From positions 1 to 64,000 of the forward strand of contig CADAQX010000016.1 in NCBI GenBank assembly GCA_902790215.1: DNA of 64,000 nucleotides, written 5' to 3'. The position numbers and the translations under genes are program-made. This DNA is from an uncultured Bacteroidota bacterium. Its GTDB lineage: Bacteria > Bacteroidota > Bacteroidia > Bacteroidales > P3. This document shows positions 6,750 through 15,558 of this stretch, one piece after another. The notes under the pieces are model-generated. The model did not search any database and had not been told where the DNA came from. It saw only the letters and a program-made list of their open reading frames with translations. How positions within the stretch are numbered: position 1 is the stretch's first letter; the number at the start of each line of letters is the position of its first letter.

Positions 6750-8456
6750 ATGAAGTTAAAAGTACGCTTTTTATTGATGGCGGCGGTTATGGTTATACTG
6801 CCGTCAGCAGTTTGGGCGCAGGCAAAACCCTGTGACCCTATCTATGGTCTGCCCTGGTGGGAGGACTTCCAGGCTTACCCGCACAACACCACTCCGCCCA
6901 CGGAGCCGGCCTGCTGGCATTTCCAGGGTACCAATGAGCCTTCTATCGGTTCGTACAATATCCATAACGGGTACCTTACCTGTGTCCTCGACCTGTACAG
7001 CACGGGCGAGACATGGGCAGTGCTGCAGAATCCTTTTGACACCACGCTGACCATCAACCACATGCAGGTGACGTTCAGTGCGGGTAAATCGCGCAACGAC
7101 GCCTCGCTGAACTCCGATTTGATTATCGGCATCTGCAAGAACCCGACAAATCCGGTGGGCAATTTCACGCCGTTAGACACGGTGCTGGCCATCCCGTATT
7201 GCTCTCCCGACACCATGGCCCGCTTTACTGTCGATTTCTCCGGCTATAACGACACCGGCCGTTATTTCTGTTTCCTGACCAAGCCCCTCCTGTCGAGCGG
7301 CATCAATTTCCTGGCCATCGACAGCATCTTGTTCGATTTCAATGACCACTGCATGGTTCCCCAGGGTCTTCATGTCGGTTTTGTAACAGATATGTCGGCC
7401 ACGTTCAGATGGCATCAGTATCACAGCGGGCATGCCCAGCTGGAGTACAAGCGTGTCTCGGACACGGCATGGGTTACCAACGATGTGACAGGGTGCTCCC
7501 ATACATTCAGCGGCGTTTTCTCGCCCAATACACCCTATATGGCCCGTCTGCGCCAGGACTGCACGCTGGCTTCCAACGGATGGTCTGACTGGAGCGACAC
7601 GGTTTATTTCACCACTGACACGGTGCGCTGCCGTATGCCGCAGGATTTGACGATTACCGATATTGCCAATACGACCGCCTCGTTCCACTGGACCTCGGGC
7701 GGCACTGCCACCCAGTGGGAGTTGCATGTGTTCAACAGCGCCTACGACCGCACGTTCACTGCCACAACCAACAGCTACACGGTCACGGGTCTTACGCATG
7801 GCACCAACTACCGTGTAACGGTGCGTTCCATGTGCGACGCTTCCAATGCCTCTGAATGGACGGACACCATCATGATTACTACGAGCCAGTGCTACCCCGT
7901 GTCGAATGTAAGGGCAACGCCTACGATGCACGAGGCTGTCATTACATGGGCAGAGGGTACCAATTCCACCGGCGAATGGGAGGTGGTTTATGGCCTTCCG
8001 GGCTTTACCGAAGGGACAGAGCTGGGTTCACAGGTTGTCACCGGCACCCCGCAGGCAACCCTTTCCGGCCTGGATTCGGCTACGACATATGTAGCCAAAG
8101 TGCGCACCCTGTGTGAGGATGGCCGCTACAGCGAGTATATGACGGTTACCTTCACCACTCAGGGCGGGAGCCAGCAGGGCATAGCAGATGCTGAAGGCAT
8201 CGCCGTGGCCGTGTACCCCAACCCCGCCGCCACCTCTACCACGGTTGCCGTGAAAGGTGCCGAGGGTCGCGTCAATGTGGCCATCATAGCTCTCGACGGC
8301 CGCATACTGCAGACCTATGTCAAGGACTGCCCCACCGACTGCGAGATGGTTCTCGATGTCGAGGGCTTGGCCAAGGGCGCCTATCTGATACGCATCTACA
8401 ACGACCGTATCAACACAGTCCGTAAGTTCAATGTCGCGGAGAACCTCCGCTGGTAA
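6750..8456 (+). CDS. Secreted fibronectin type III protein with T9SS sorting domain
   Basis: 568 aa. A signal peptide (MKLKVRFLLMAAVMVILPSAVWAQ) is followed by a region of about 180 residues with an EDF and DTVLAIPYCSPDT pattern, probably a beta-jelly-roll like those beside FN3 units in the next protein. Three fibronectin-type-III domains follow (about 204-290, 294-380, 380-473). A type A T9SS C-terminal sorting domain (about 477-568) contains VYPNPA and ends GAYLIRIYNDRINTVRKFNV. It should cross the outer membrane by the Por (T9SS) machinery and be surface-attached or released. It is the first gene of a pair; the downstream giant starts 19 bp after its stop. Confidence 0.92.
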   Translation: MKLKVRFLLMAAVMVILPSAVWAQAKPCDPIYGLPWWEDFQAYPHNTTPPTEPACWHFQGTNEPSIGSYNIHNGYLTCVLDLYSTGETWAVLQNPFDTTLTINHMQVTFSAGKSRNDASLNSDLIIGICKNPTNPVGNFTPLDTVLAIPYCSPDTMARFTVDFSGYNDTGRYFCFLTKPLLSSGINFLAIDSILFDFNDHCMVPQGLHVGFVTDMSATFRWHQYHSGHAQLEYKRVSDTAWVTNDVTGCSHTFSGVFSPNTPYMARLRQDCTLASNGWSDWSDTVYFTTDTVRCRMPQDLTITDIANTTASFHWTSGGTATQWELHVFNSAYDRTFTATTNSYTVTGLTHGTNYRVTVRSMCDASNASEWTDTIMITTSQCYPVSNVRATPTMHEAVITWAEGTNSTGEWEVVYGLPGFTEGTELGSQVVTGTPQATLSGLDSATTYVAKVRTLCEDGRYSEYMTVTFTTQGGSQQGIADAEGIAVAVYPNPAATSTTVAVKGAEGRVNVAIIALDGRILQTYVKDCPTDCEMVLDVEGLAKGAYLIRIYNDRINTVRKFNVAENLRW

Positions 8457-8475
8457 TCAAAAAAACATAACAGCT

Positions 8476-11400
8476 ATGAAACATTTATTGAAAATCGCCG
8501 CTTTGATTGCGGTTGTCATACTGCCTTTTGCTTCACGGGCACAGTCTTACCAGTCGGTTCCCTATTCCACCGGTTTCGAGGGATTGAGCACAGGCAGCCA
8601 GCCCACAGGATGGGTGGTGTACCAGACGGGTACGAATATTGATGTGACCTTCCCCTGCGCCTACAACTATTCGGGTAATGCCCGTAACGGCAATGTGTAT
8701 TATGAGTTTGAGTTCAGCTCCAGTTCTGCCACCCGCTATGAGCAGGTGGCCACCTGCGAGTTTGCCAACCCCAGCAGCCTGATGGTGGATTTCTATGCTT
8801 CCACCATTGCCTCGTATGCACCCACACTGTTTGAAGTGGGCGTGATGGAGGACAGTGTATTTGTCCCCGTGGACACGGTGACGCTGACCAATGCCTCCTC
8901 TTTCAGCTCGTCGGCTTACTATCACTACCGAGTCTATCTGGTGGAATATACAGGCGACGGTCACCGCATTGCTTTCCGCGCTACAAGAAGCACCTCGGGA
9001 CAGATGACCCTGTTCCTTGACGACCTGACCATTTCGACTGCCCCCACCTGCGCCTATATGCCCGGCACACCGAGTGCCACAGTCGATTCCAACAGCGCAA
9101 CCCTTACGTGGAGTGCTCCCTCAGTATCGATGGGCTATATGCTATACCTGAACAATGACAGCACCTGGTATTTCTCCAGCACCAACAGCTACACCTTCAC
9201 GGGACTGAACCCCAACACTGCCTATAGCGGCTACCTGTACAACACCTGCGACGGCAGCGACACCAGCGAGGCTGTCCCCTTCAGCTTCCGCACCGCCTGC
9301 GGCATGCCGGTGCTGCCTATGGTGGAAGACTTTGAGTTGGGCGGCACATTCCCTCCCTGCTGGAACATCACCGAGACCAGCGGCAGCTCGCCCAGTGCCT
9401 ATAGCGGCTATGGACACACAGGCTCCTATTGCCTGCGCATGTACAGCTACAACAACCCCCTGTCGGTGGCAACACCTCTGATATATACCGACCTGAACCT
9501 GCTGCAGCTGAAGTTCTGGGCCAGGAAGTCCTCTTCCTCCTATGGCACCTCCTTGGCTGTGGGATACACTACCAGTCTCGACTCGATAGCCAACGCCACG
9601 TATGTGGACACCATCAACCTCGGCACCAATTACGAGGAATATCTCTACCAATTTGAGAATGCCCCCGCCGCGCACGGGTACATTATTCTCAGGAAGACGA
9701 CATTCTCCAGTGACTATGGCTCGATATACATCGACGATATAGAGATAGGGCTGGCTCCCACCTGCCTCTATATGCCCGGCACCCCGGCGGTGGCGACGAT
9801 AGACTCGAACAATGCCACCCTCCGCTGGACGGCCGCTTCCACCGGCAGCTACTATGCCCTCTACCTTGAGCAGGACAGCACTTGGCACAATGCCTATGTC
9901 ACCACATATACTTTCACCGGTCTCAACGCCAACACCTATTATAGTGGCAGACTCTACAACATCTGTGCTGCCGGCGACACCAGTAACTGCACCTATTTCA
10001 GTTTCCGCACCAACTGCGGCACCACGGTACTCCCGCTGGTGGAGAATTTCGACACCTACGGCAGCGAGTTCCCCAGCTGCTGGCGCATCCTTGAGATGAG
10101 CGGAACCTATCCCTCCATCTCCACTTCGGCAGGGCGTAGCGGCTATGGCGTGTATATCTACGCCTACAACAACGGAGTCAACTGCTCCTTTGCATCGCCC
10201 CGCATCGAGCAGCCCATCAACACTGTCGAGACCAAATTCTGGGGTCGCGGCACCAGCACCTCCTACTACACCCATACCGTGATGGTGGGATATGTGACCA
10301 ACCTCGACTCGATAGCCCATGCCGTATGGGTCGACACAATGACCATGACGGAATCGTGGCAGGAATATACGGTGTCGTTTGCCAACCTGAACACGACCGA
10401 CACAGGCTATATCGTCTATCGACGTCTGGGCGGCAACTATGGCTACACCTATATCGACGACATCACCATCCGCGAGGTGAGCAGCTGCGGCATCCCGCAG
10501 GCTCTTCACGTAACAGGTACTGCCTCGGGTCAGATGAGCCTTGCATGGCAAGACAGCCTGGCCAGCAGTTGGGAGGTGGTGTATGGCGCTACGGGAATAG
10601 ATCCCGACACGGTTGTGACCAATACGGTTATCGCCAATGCCGACACAGTGACGGTAACGGGTCTTGACAACAATACCACCTACGACTTCTATGTCCGCGC
10701 CATCTGCGGTGGTATGAACAGCTACTGGCAGGGTCCCGTCACCGCACGTCCCAACCTGCATGTGATGCGTACTAACCAGACCGACACAGTCTATATGTGC
10801 GGCGGTTCTATCTGCGACGACGGCGGTCTGGATGGCAACTACACTTATGACCAGACCTCCACGGTGATAGTATATCCCACCGACAACACACAGACCGTTG
10901 TCATCTCGGGTAGCTACAACACCTATTCTTCCTCTTCGTCCACGTATGGCGAACTTATCATCTATGAGGGTGTGGGTACCAGTGGTCGTGTGCTCGGCTC
11001 CTTCTATGGCACCGACACATTCCGCGTCGCCTCGTTGGAAGGCGCTGCAACCATCCGCTTTGCCGCTTCCGGCTATAGCGACTACTACACCGCTTCCGGC
11101 TATCTGCTCAATGTAAGCTGCGAGCCGCTGGCTTCCTGCAATCCTCCGTATGATGTCGAGGTGAGCAACGTTACCGGTTCCTCAGCCATTGTCAGCTGGG
11201 ACTACGGCACCGCAATCACTCCGCAGAGCTTCACCGTCACGGTGCTCGACACCGCTGCTTCTTCCAGCATGATCTACACGGTGCCCGACACCGTCCGTTC
11301 CTATCAGATAAGCGGCTTGTCGCAGACAACCACCTACTATGTCACCGTTACTGCCAATTGCAGCAGCAGCGATGCCAGCAATCCCGTGGGTACCTACTTC

Positions 11401-14400
11401 ACCACCACATGCTACGTGGGCGGCAATATCCAGATAGGCGACGGCACAGCCACTGCCACCAGCTACCCCATCAACTCCTATTACAACTACACCATCTGCC
11501 AGATTCTTTATGACAACAATGATGTGGCTGCACTTACCGACACCATCTTTGGAGTCAAACTCTATCAGGTTTCCGGTCCCAACACCACGCGCAATGTCAC
11601 CATCTATCTCGACACCACCAGCCGTGCCTCGCTCAACGGCAACAGTGACTATGTGGTAATGGACAGCTCCAAGATTGTCTATACAGGTTCACCCACCTTC
11701 CATGATGGCTGGAACACGTTCACCTTCACCACTCCTTGGGTGCGTCCCTCTATGACAAACAACTTGGTCCTCACCTTCGACGACAACACCGGCAGCTGGT
11801 CAAGCACAACCACCTGGCAGGCCACCGGCAACCAGTCAGGTTCCACAATCTATGCCTATGGCGACGGTACCAACTACGACCCCAGTTCCACCAGCATCTC
11901 CTTCACCACCACTTCTACCCGTCCCAACGTGGTCTTTGTGGCTCCCTGTGGCGATGCCTCCTGTGTGCCTCCCAGCGTCGTTGTTGGCGGCGTTACTTCC
12001 TCCTCTGTCACCCTCAACTGGGTGCCCGGCCTCACTGAGACGGGTTGGACAGTGGAATATAAACTTGCCTCCGACACCGCTTGGACAGTGGCCGTAGCCA
12101 ACACCATCGCCCAGACCTATACGGTTACAGGTCTCTATGCCAACAGCCTCTACTCCTTCCGGGTGGGCAGCCTGTGCAGCGGCAGCACCAATGTTCCTTA
12201 TTCCTATGCCTCTGCCCGTACCGCATGCGCGGTGATGAGCCGCAGCTCCCTGCCTCTCACTGAGGACTTCGAGTCATACAACACTGGCGAAGTGCCCAAC
12301 TGCTGGCAGGCCCCGATGACCGGCACCAGCAGCTCCGGCATCTTCCCCGCCTGCTACAACTATTCCTACAACGCCCATGGCGGCAATGTGTATTTCGAGA
12401 TGGAAAGCTCTTCCACACAAGACGAGATATTCACGCTTCCCGCCATCGACACCATCGACGGTCTCGAGGTCAACTTCTATGCCGCAGGCTATAGCTACAA
12501 TGCCCCCACGGCCTTTGAGGTGGGTGTATGGGAAGACTCAGTGTTTGTAACCCTCGACACTCTCAATCTCGATTTCTCCGGCTACTATGTTTATCATCCC
12601 TACTATGTGCGCATCAACTATAGCGGCAATGGCAACCGCATTGCCTTCCGTGCCACAGGCAGCAACTACACCGTCTTCCTCGACGATTTCAACATCTATG
12701 TGCCCAACCCCTGCGACTCGGTCACCAATGTTGTGTTTGACTCCATCGGCATGTCACGTCTTGCTGTCAGCTGGACCGATACCGCTGCCCGCGGCAGCTA
12801 TGTGGTCAAGATTGGCACCGCCAACAATCCGGCTGCTGCCATAGCCACCTACACCACTACCAATACCCACTACTCCTTCACTGGCCTCACGGCTCTCACC
12901 AACTACTATGTATGGGTGTATGCCAACTGCTCCGGAGCCCTCAGCGACCCCGTCATGGCTATGTCCACGACCCTTGGCGCCGACCCGCATTTCCTGCCTT
13001 ATTACAACGACTTTGAGGACTCCACCAACAGCTTCTCCGTCTACCAGCGTTCCGGCTCCAACACTTGGTATACCGGCACAGCAGTCAACTACAGCGGCAC
13101 ACATGCCATGTATGTCACCAGCGACAACGGTGTGACCAACGACTACGACAACACCGTGCAGTCCATCTCCTTTGCCATGACTTATCTGCAGATACCCTAC
13201 GACAGCTCCTATGCCATCAGCTACGACTGGCGTTGTCAGGGCGAGGGCAGCTACGACCTCATGCGTGTGGCACTCGTTCCCGAGGAGTATGACTTCACCA
13301 CCTCCTTCACCGCTATCAACCGCTACAGCAACACTTTGCCCACAGGCTGGATTGCCCTCGACGGCGGCAAGCGCAACCTCCGCAACACTTGGCAGCACGA
13401 CGACAACTCTGTCCGTTTGACTGCCGGCAACTACTACCTGACTGTTGTATGGGTCAACGATGGCCGCTTTGGCACCAACCCCTCTGCCGCCATCGACAAT
13501 ATCTCCTTCACACTGCTTACCTGCCCGGCTCCCGAGAATCTTGTGGCTACCTCCAACTCTTCCACCACCATCGATGTGGACTGGTCCGACGGGGCTGCCT
13601 CCTCGTGGATAGTGGAGTATGGAGTCAGCGGCTTCACCGCTGGTATGGGTACCACACGCACGGTGACTGTCAGCAATGCCACCCTCACCGGACTGGCTCC
13701 CACCACTGCCTACGACATCTATGTCCGTCCTATCTGCAGCGCCACTGACACCGGCTTTAGAGCCATGACCACCTGCACCACCTCATGCGATAGTATCATC
13801 ACCGAATTTCCGTGGGTGGAAGACTTCGAGAACGGCATTGCCTGCTGGAGTCAGTTCCAGTCGCGCGGCACTGTCGAATGGACCACTGGTCGCGGCGGTA
13901 ACGCCTATGGTGGAATGACGGGTGCCGCTACCGGCGAATACAATGCACGCTTCACCTGCAACAGCTACAATGGCTACACCACCTATCTCATTACCCCGAT
14001 GCTCGACATTGAGAGCAGCGACGAGGTCATGATGACCTTCTACCATGCCCAGCCTGCATGGGGTACCGACCAGGATACCCTCGCCGTGCTTTACCGCACC
14101 AGCCCGAGCTCCTCTTGGCAGTACGTCGCTTCTTGGAGCAACAGCATTACTGCTTGGCAGCTCGATACCGTCATGCTCCCCAATGCCTCATCCACCTATC
14201 AGGTGGCCTTTATGGCACACTCCGGCTTCGGTCTGGGCATCTTGCTCGACAGCATTGTGGTCTACGGTTCTGAGTCCTGCACACGTCCCACCTTTGCCAA
14301 TATCAACGTGGGAGCAACTACCGTTGCCGCCACCTGGACCAGCCCGGCCAGCAGTTTCGATGTGGCTGTGAAACCCGCCAACTCCAATGTATGGCCCGAA

Positions 14401-15354
14401 GCCACCCACATCACCGACCACAACTACACCTTCACCGGACTGGAGCCCAACACGACCTACAATTTCCGAGTGCGCAGTATCTGCAGCGACACCTCGCTCT
14501 CATTCTGGACTACAGGCAACTGTGTGACCGACTCGCTGGAATGCTACGTGCCTGAAAACCTCACCATTGCCGAGACCGATTTCCAAAGTGTTACTCTCTC
14601 GTGGAATCCCGACCTCACCTACCATGCAGTAGCTTATGTGGTGAACATCTTCAACTCTGCCATCAGTGGTTACGACACCGTCTATAGCAACAATGTCACC
14701 ATTACTGGCCTCAACCCCAACATGAACTACAATGTCAGGGTGCGTGCCATGTGCTCCGCCACCACCTACAGCGACTGGGGCGAGACCCTCGCCTTTACCA
14801 CCAACGCCTGTCAGCCTGTTGCCGATGTGGCGGTCAACAACGTCACTGCCACCTCCGCTACCGTCACTTGGACACCCCAGGGCGATGCTGACTCATGGGT
14901 GGTTTCTTATGGCTATACCGGCTACACACAGGGACAGGGCACCGACATCGTGGTCAACACACCCTCTTATGTCATCAACGGCCTGTATCCGGAAGTCTCC
15001 TACGATGTCTATGTGCGCACAGCCTGCTCTGACGAGGTCTTCAGTAACTGGTCTGCCGTGCAGAGCTTCACCACAACGTCACAGGAGGGCATCACCACTG
15101 TCGAGGGCGATGTAGTCTGCACCATCTATCCCAACCCCGCCAACGATGCCACAACCATCAGTATCAGCGGTACCAACGGAACGGTACGCATCACGGTGAT
15201 TGACATGAACGGACGTACTGTGGCTTCCGACGAGATGAATTGCTCCGGCGACTGCACCAAGCAGATGTCCGTCAGCAACCTCGCCCAGGGTGCCTACTAT
15301 GTGCGTGTTGTGGCCGACAACGTCAACATGGTGAGAAAACTGATAGTAAAATAA
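8476..15354 (+). CDS. Giant multidomain FN3/jelly-roll surface protein with T9SS sorting domain
   Basis: 2292 aa from the MKHLLKIAALIAVVILPFASRAQ signal peptide; an in-frame ATG 45 bases upstream lies inside the preceding gene and would put extra residues before the signal. Architecture: an N-terminal jelly roll (about 30-190), then repeated pairs of an FN3 domain and a jelly-roll unit that starts with a V.DFE motif (LPMVEDFELGGTFPPCWN, LPLVENFDTYGSEFPSCW, LPLTEDFESYNTGEVPNCW, FPWVEDFENGIACW). A CUB-like domain lies at about 770-885 and three FN3 domains in a row near 1935-2200. The type A T9SS sorting domain (about 2205-2292) contains IYPNPA and ends in VRKLIVK. Probable adhesin or glycan-binding surface protein; no catalytic domain is seen. 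Confidence 0.93.
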   Translation: MKHLLKIAALIAVVILPFASRAQSYQSVPYSTGFEGLSTGSQPTGWVVYQTGTNIDVTFPCAYNYSGNARNGNVYYEFEFSSSSATRYEQVATCEFANPSSLMVDFYASTIASYAPTLFEVGVMEDSVFVPVDTVTLTNASSFSSSAYYHYRVYLVEYTGDGHRIAFRATRSTSGQMTLFLDDLTISTAPTCAYMPGTPSATVDSNSATLTWSAPSVSMGYMLYLNNDSTWYFSSTNSYTFTGLNPNTAYSGYLYNTCDGSDTSEAVPFSFRTACGMPVLPMVEDFELGGTFPPCWNITETSGSSPSAYSGYGHTGSYCLRMYSYNNPLSVATPLIYTDLNLLQLKFWARKSSSSYGTSLAVGYTTSLDSIANATYVDTINLGTNYEEYLYQFENAPAAHGYIILRKTTFSSDYGSIYIDDIEIGLAPTCLYMPGTPAVATIDSNNATLRWTAASTGSYYALYLEQDSTWHNAYVTTYTFTGLNANTYYSGRLYNICAAGDTSNCTYFSFRTNCGTTVLPLVENFDTYGSEFPSCWRILEMSGTYPSISTSAGRSGYGVYIYAYNNGVNCSFASPRIEQPINTVETKFWGRGTSTSYYTHTVMVGYVTNLDSIAHAVWVDTMTMTESWQEYTVSFANLNTTDTGYIVYRRLGGNYGYTYIDDITIREVSSCGIPQALHVTGTASGQMSLAWQDSLASSWEVVYGATGIDPDTVVTNTVIANADTVTVTGLDNNTTYDFYVRAICGGMNSYWQGPVTARPNLHVMRTNQTDTVYMCGGSICDDGGLDGNYTYDQTSTVIVYPTDNTQTVVISGSYNTYSSSSSTYGELIIYEGVGTSGRVLGSFYGTDTFRVASLEGAATIRFAASGYSDYYTASGYLLNVSCEPLASCNPPYDVEVSNVTGSSAIVSWDYGTAITPQSFTVTVLDTAASSSMIYTVPDTVRSYQISGLSQTTTYYVTVTANCSSSDASNPVGTYFTTTCYVGGNIQIGDGTATATSYPINSYYNYTICQILYDNNDVAALTDTIFGVKLYQVSGPNTTRNVTIYLDTTSRASLNGNSDYVVMDSSKIVYTGSPTFHDGWNTFTFTTPWVRPSMTNNLVLTFDDNTGSWSSTTTWQATGNQSGSTIYAYGDGTNYDPSSTSISFTTTSTRPNVVFVAPCGDASCVPPSVVVGGVTSSSVTLNWVPGLTETGWTVEYKLASDTAWTVAVANTIAQTYTVTGLYANSLYSFRVGSLCSGSTNVPYSYASARTACAVMSRSSLPLTEDFESYNTGEVPNCWQAPMTGTSSSGIFPACYNYSYNAHGGNVYFEMESSSTQDEIFTLPAIDTIDGLEVNFYAAGYSYNAPTAFEVGVWEDSVFVTLDTLNLDFSGYYVYHPYYVRINYSGNGNRIAFRATGSNYTVFLDDFNIYVPNPCDSVTNVVFDSIGMSRLAVSWTDTAARGSYVVKIGTANNPAAAIATYTTTNTHYSFTGLTALTNYYVWVYANCSGALSDPVMAMSTTLGADPHFLPYYNDFEDSTNSFSVYQRSGSNTWYTGTAVNYSGTHAMYVTSDNGVTNDYDNTVQSISFAMTYLQIPYDSSYAISYDWRCQGEGSYDLMRVALVPEEYDFTTSFTAINRYSNTLPTGWIALDGGKRNLRNTWQHDDNSVRLTAGNYYLTVVWVNDGRFGTNPSAAIDNISFTLLTCPAPENLVATSNSSTTIDVDWSDGAASSWIVEYGVSGFTAGMGTTRTVTVSNATLTGLAPTTAYDIYVRPICSATDTGFRAMTTCTTSCDSIITEFPWVEDFENGIACWSQFQSRGTVEWTTGRGGNAYGGMTGAATGEYNARFTCNSYNGYTTYLITPMLDIESSDEVMMTFYHAQPAWGTDQDTLAVLYRTSPSSSWQYVASWSNSITAWQLDTVMLPNASSTYQVAFMAHSGFGLGILLDSIVVYGSESCTRPTFANINVGATTVAATWTSPASSFDVAVKPANSNVWPEATHITDHNYTFTGLEPNTTYNFRVRSICSDTSLSFWTTGNCVTDSLECYVPENLTIAETDFQSVTLSWNPDLTYHAVAYVVNIFNSAISGYDTVYSNNVTITGLNPNMNYNVRVRAMCSATTYSDWGETLAFTTNACQPVADVAVNNVTATSATVTWTPQGDADSWVVSYGYTGYTQGQGTDIVVNTPSYVINGLYPEVSYDVYVRTACSDEVFSNWSAVQSFTTTSQEGITTVEGDVVCTIYPNPANDATTISISGTNGTVRITVIDMNGRTVASDEMNCSGDCTKQMSVSNLAQGAYYVRVVADNVNMVRKLIVK

Positions 15355-15407
15355 TCTTTAGGAACTTCTGGGGTTTTCCATAATCTCAAATGTTTCCAAT
15401 GAAATTG

Positions 15408-15440
15408 ACAGGGGCGGTGCATCTCACCGCCCCTGTTGTT
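15408..15440 (+). terminator. Strong terminator after the giant T9SS gene
   Basis: ACAGGGGCGGTG (15408-15419) pairs perfectly with CACCGCCCCTGT (15425-15436) across a 5-nt loop, followed by TGTTT. Confidence 0.85.
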
Positions 15441-15450
15441 TATAAACCCC

Positions 15451-15471
15451 AATCGGTCATTAGGCCGACTT
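15451..15471 (-). repeat. Short repeat, reverse copy of the one at 63011-63031
   Basis: Twenty-one bases identical, in reverse complement, to 63011-63031; the core GTCGGCCTAATGACCGA can fold as a TCGG...CCGA hairpin. Related copies lie at 58570-58622 and 62848-62862. Each lies just behind a gene for a secreted protein. Confidence 0.65.
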
Positions 15472-15493
15472 GTATAACATGGGTGAGGGCAAA

Positions 15494-15524
15494 AAGAAAA
15501 GCCCAGCGTAGCAAGGCTTTTCTT
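15494..15524 (-). terminator. Terminator for the ribonucleotide reductase gene
   Basis: On the minus strand AAGAAAAGCC (15515-15524) pairs with GGCTTTTCTT (15494-15503), and the run continues as TTTTTGCCC. It lies 35 bp beyond the nrdJ stop. Confidence 0.8.
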
Positions 15525-15558
15525 GGATATCAAATATGTCTATAAAGTTCCGTGGTTG

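Noticed and set aside
6518-6835. 105-codon frame before the first T9SS gene
   Set aside because: It crosses the promoter at 6626 and the start of the real gene in another frame.
9142-10761. Minus-strand frame of 539 codons inside the giant T9SS gene
   Set aside because: Shadow of the Thr/Ser-rich repeat coding; no start context or protein-like pattern.
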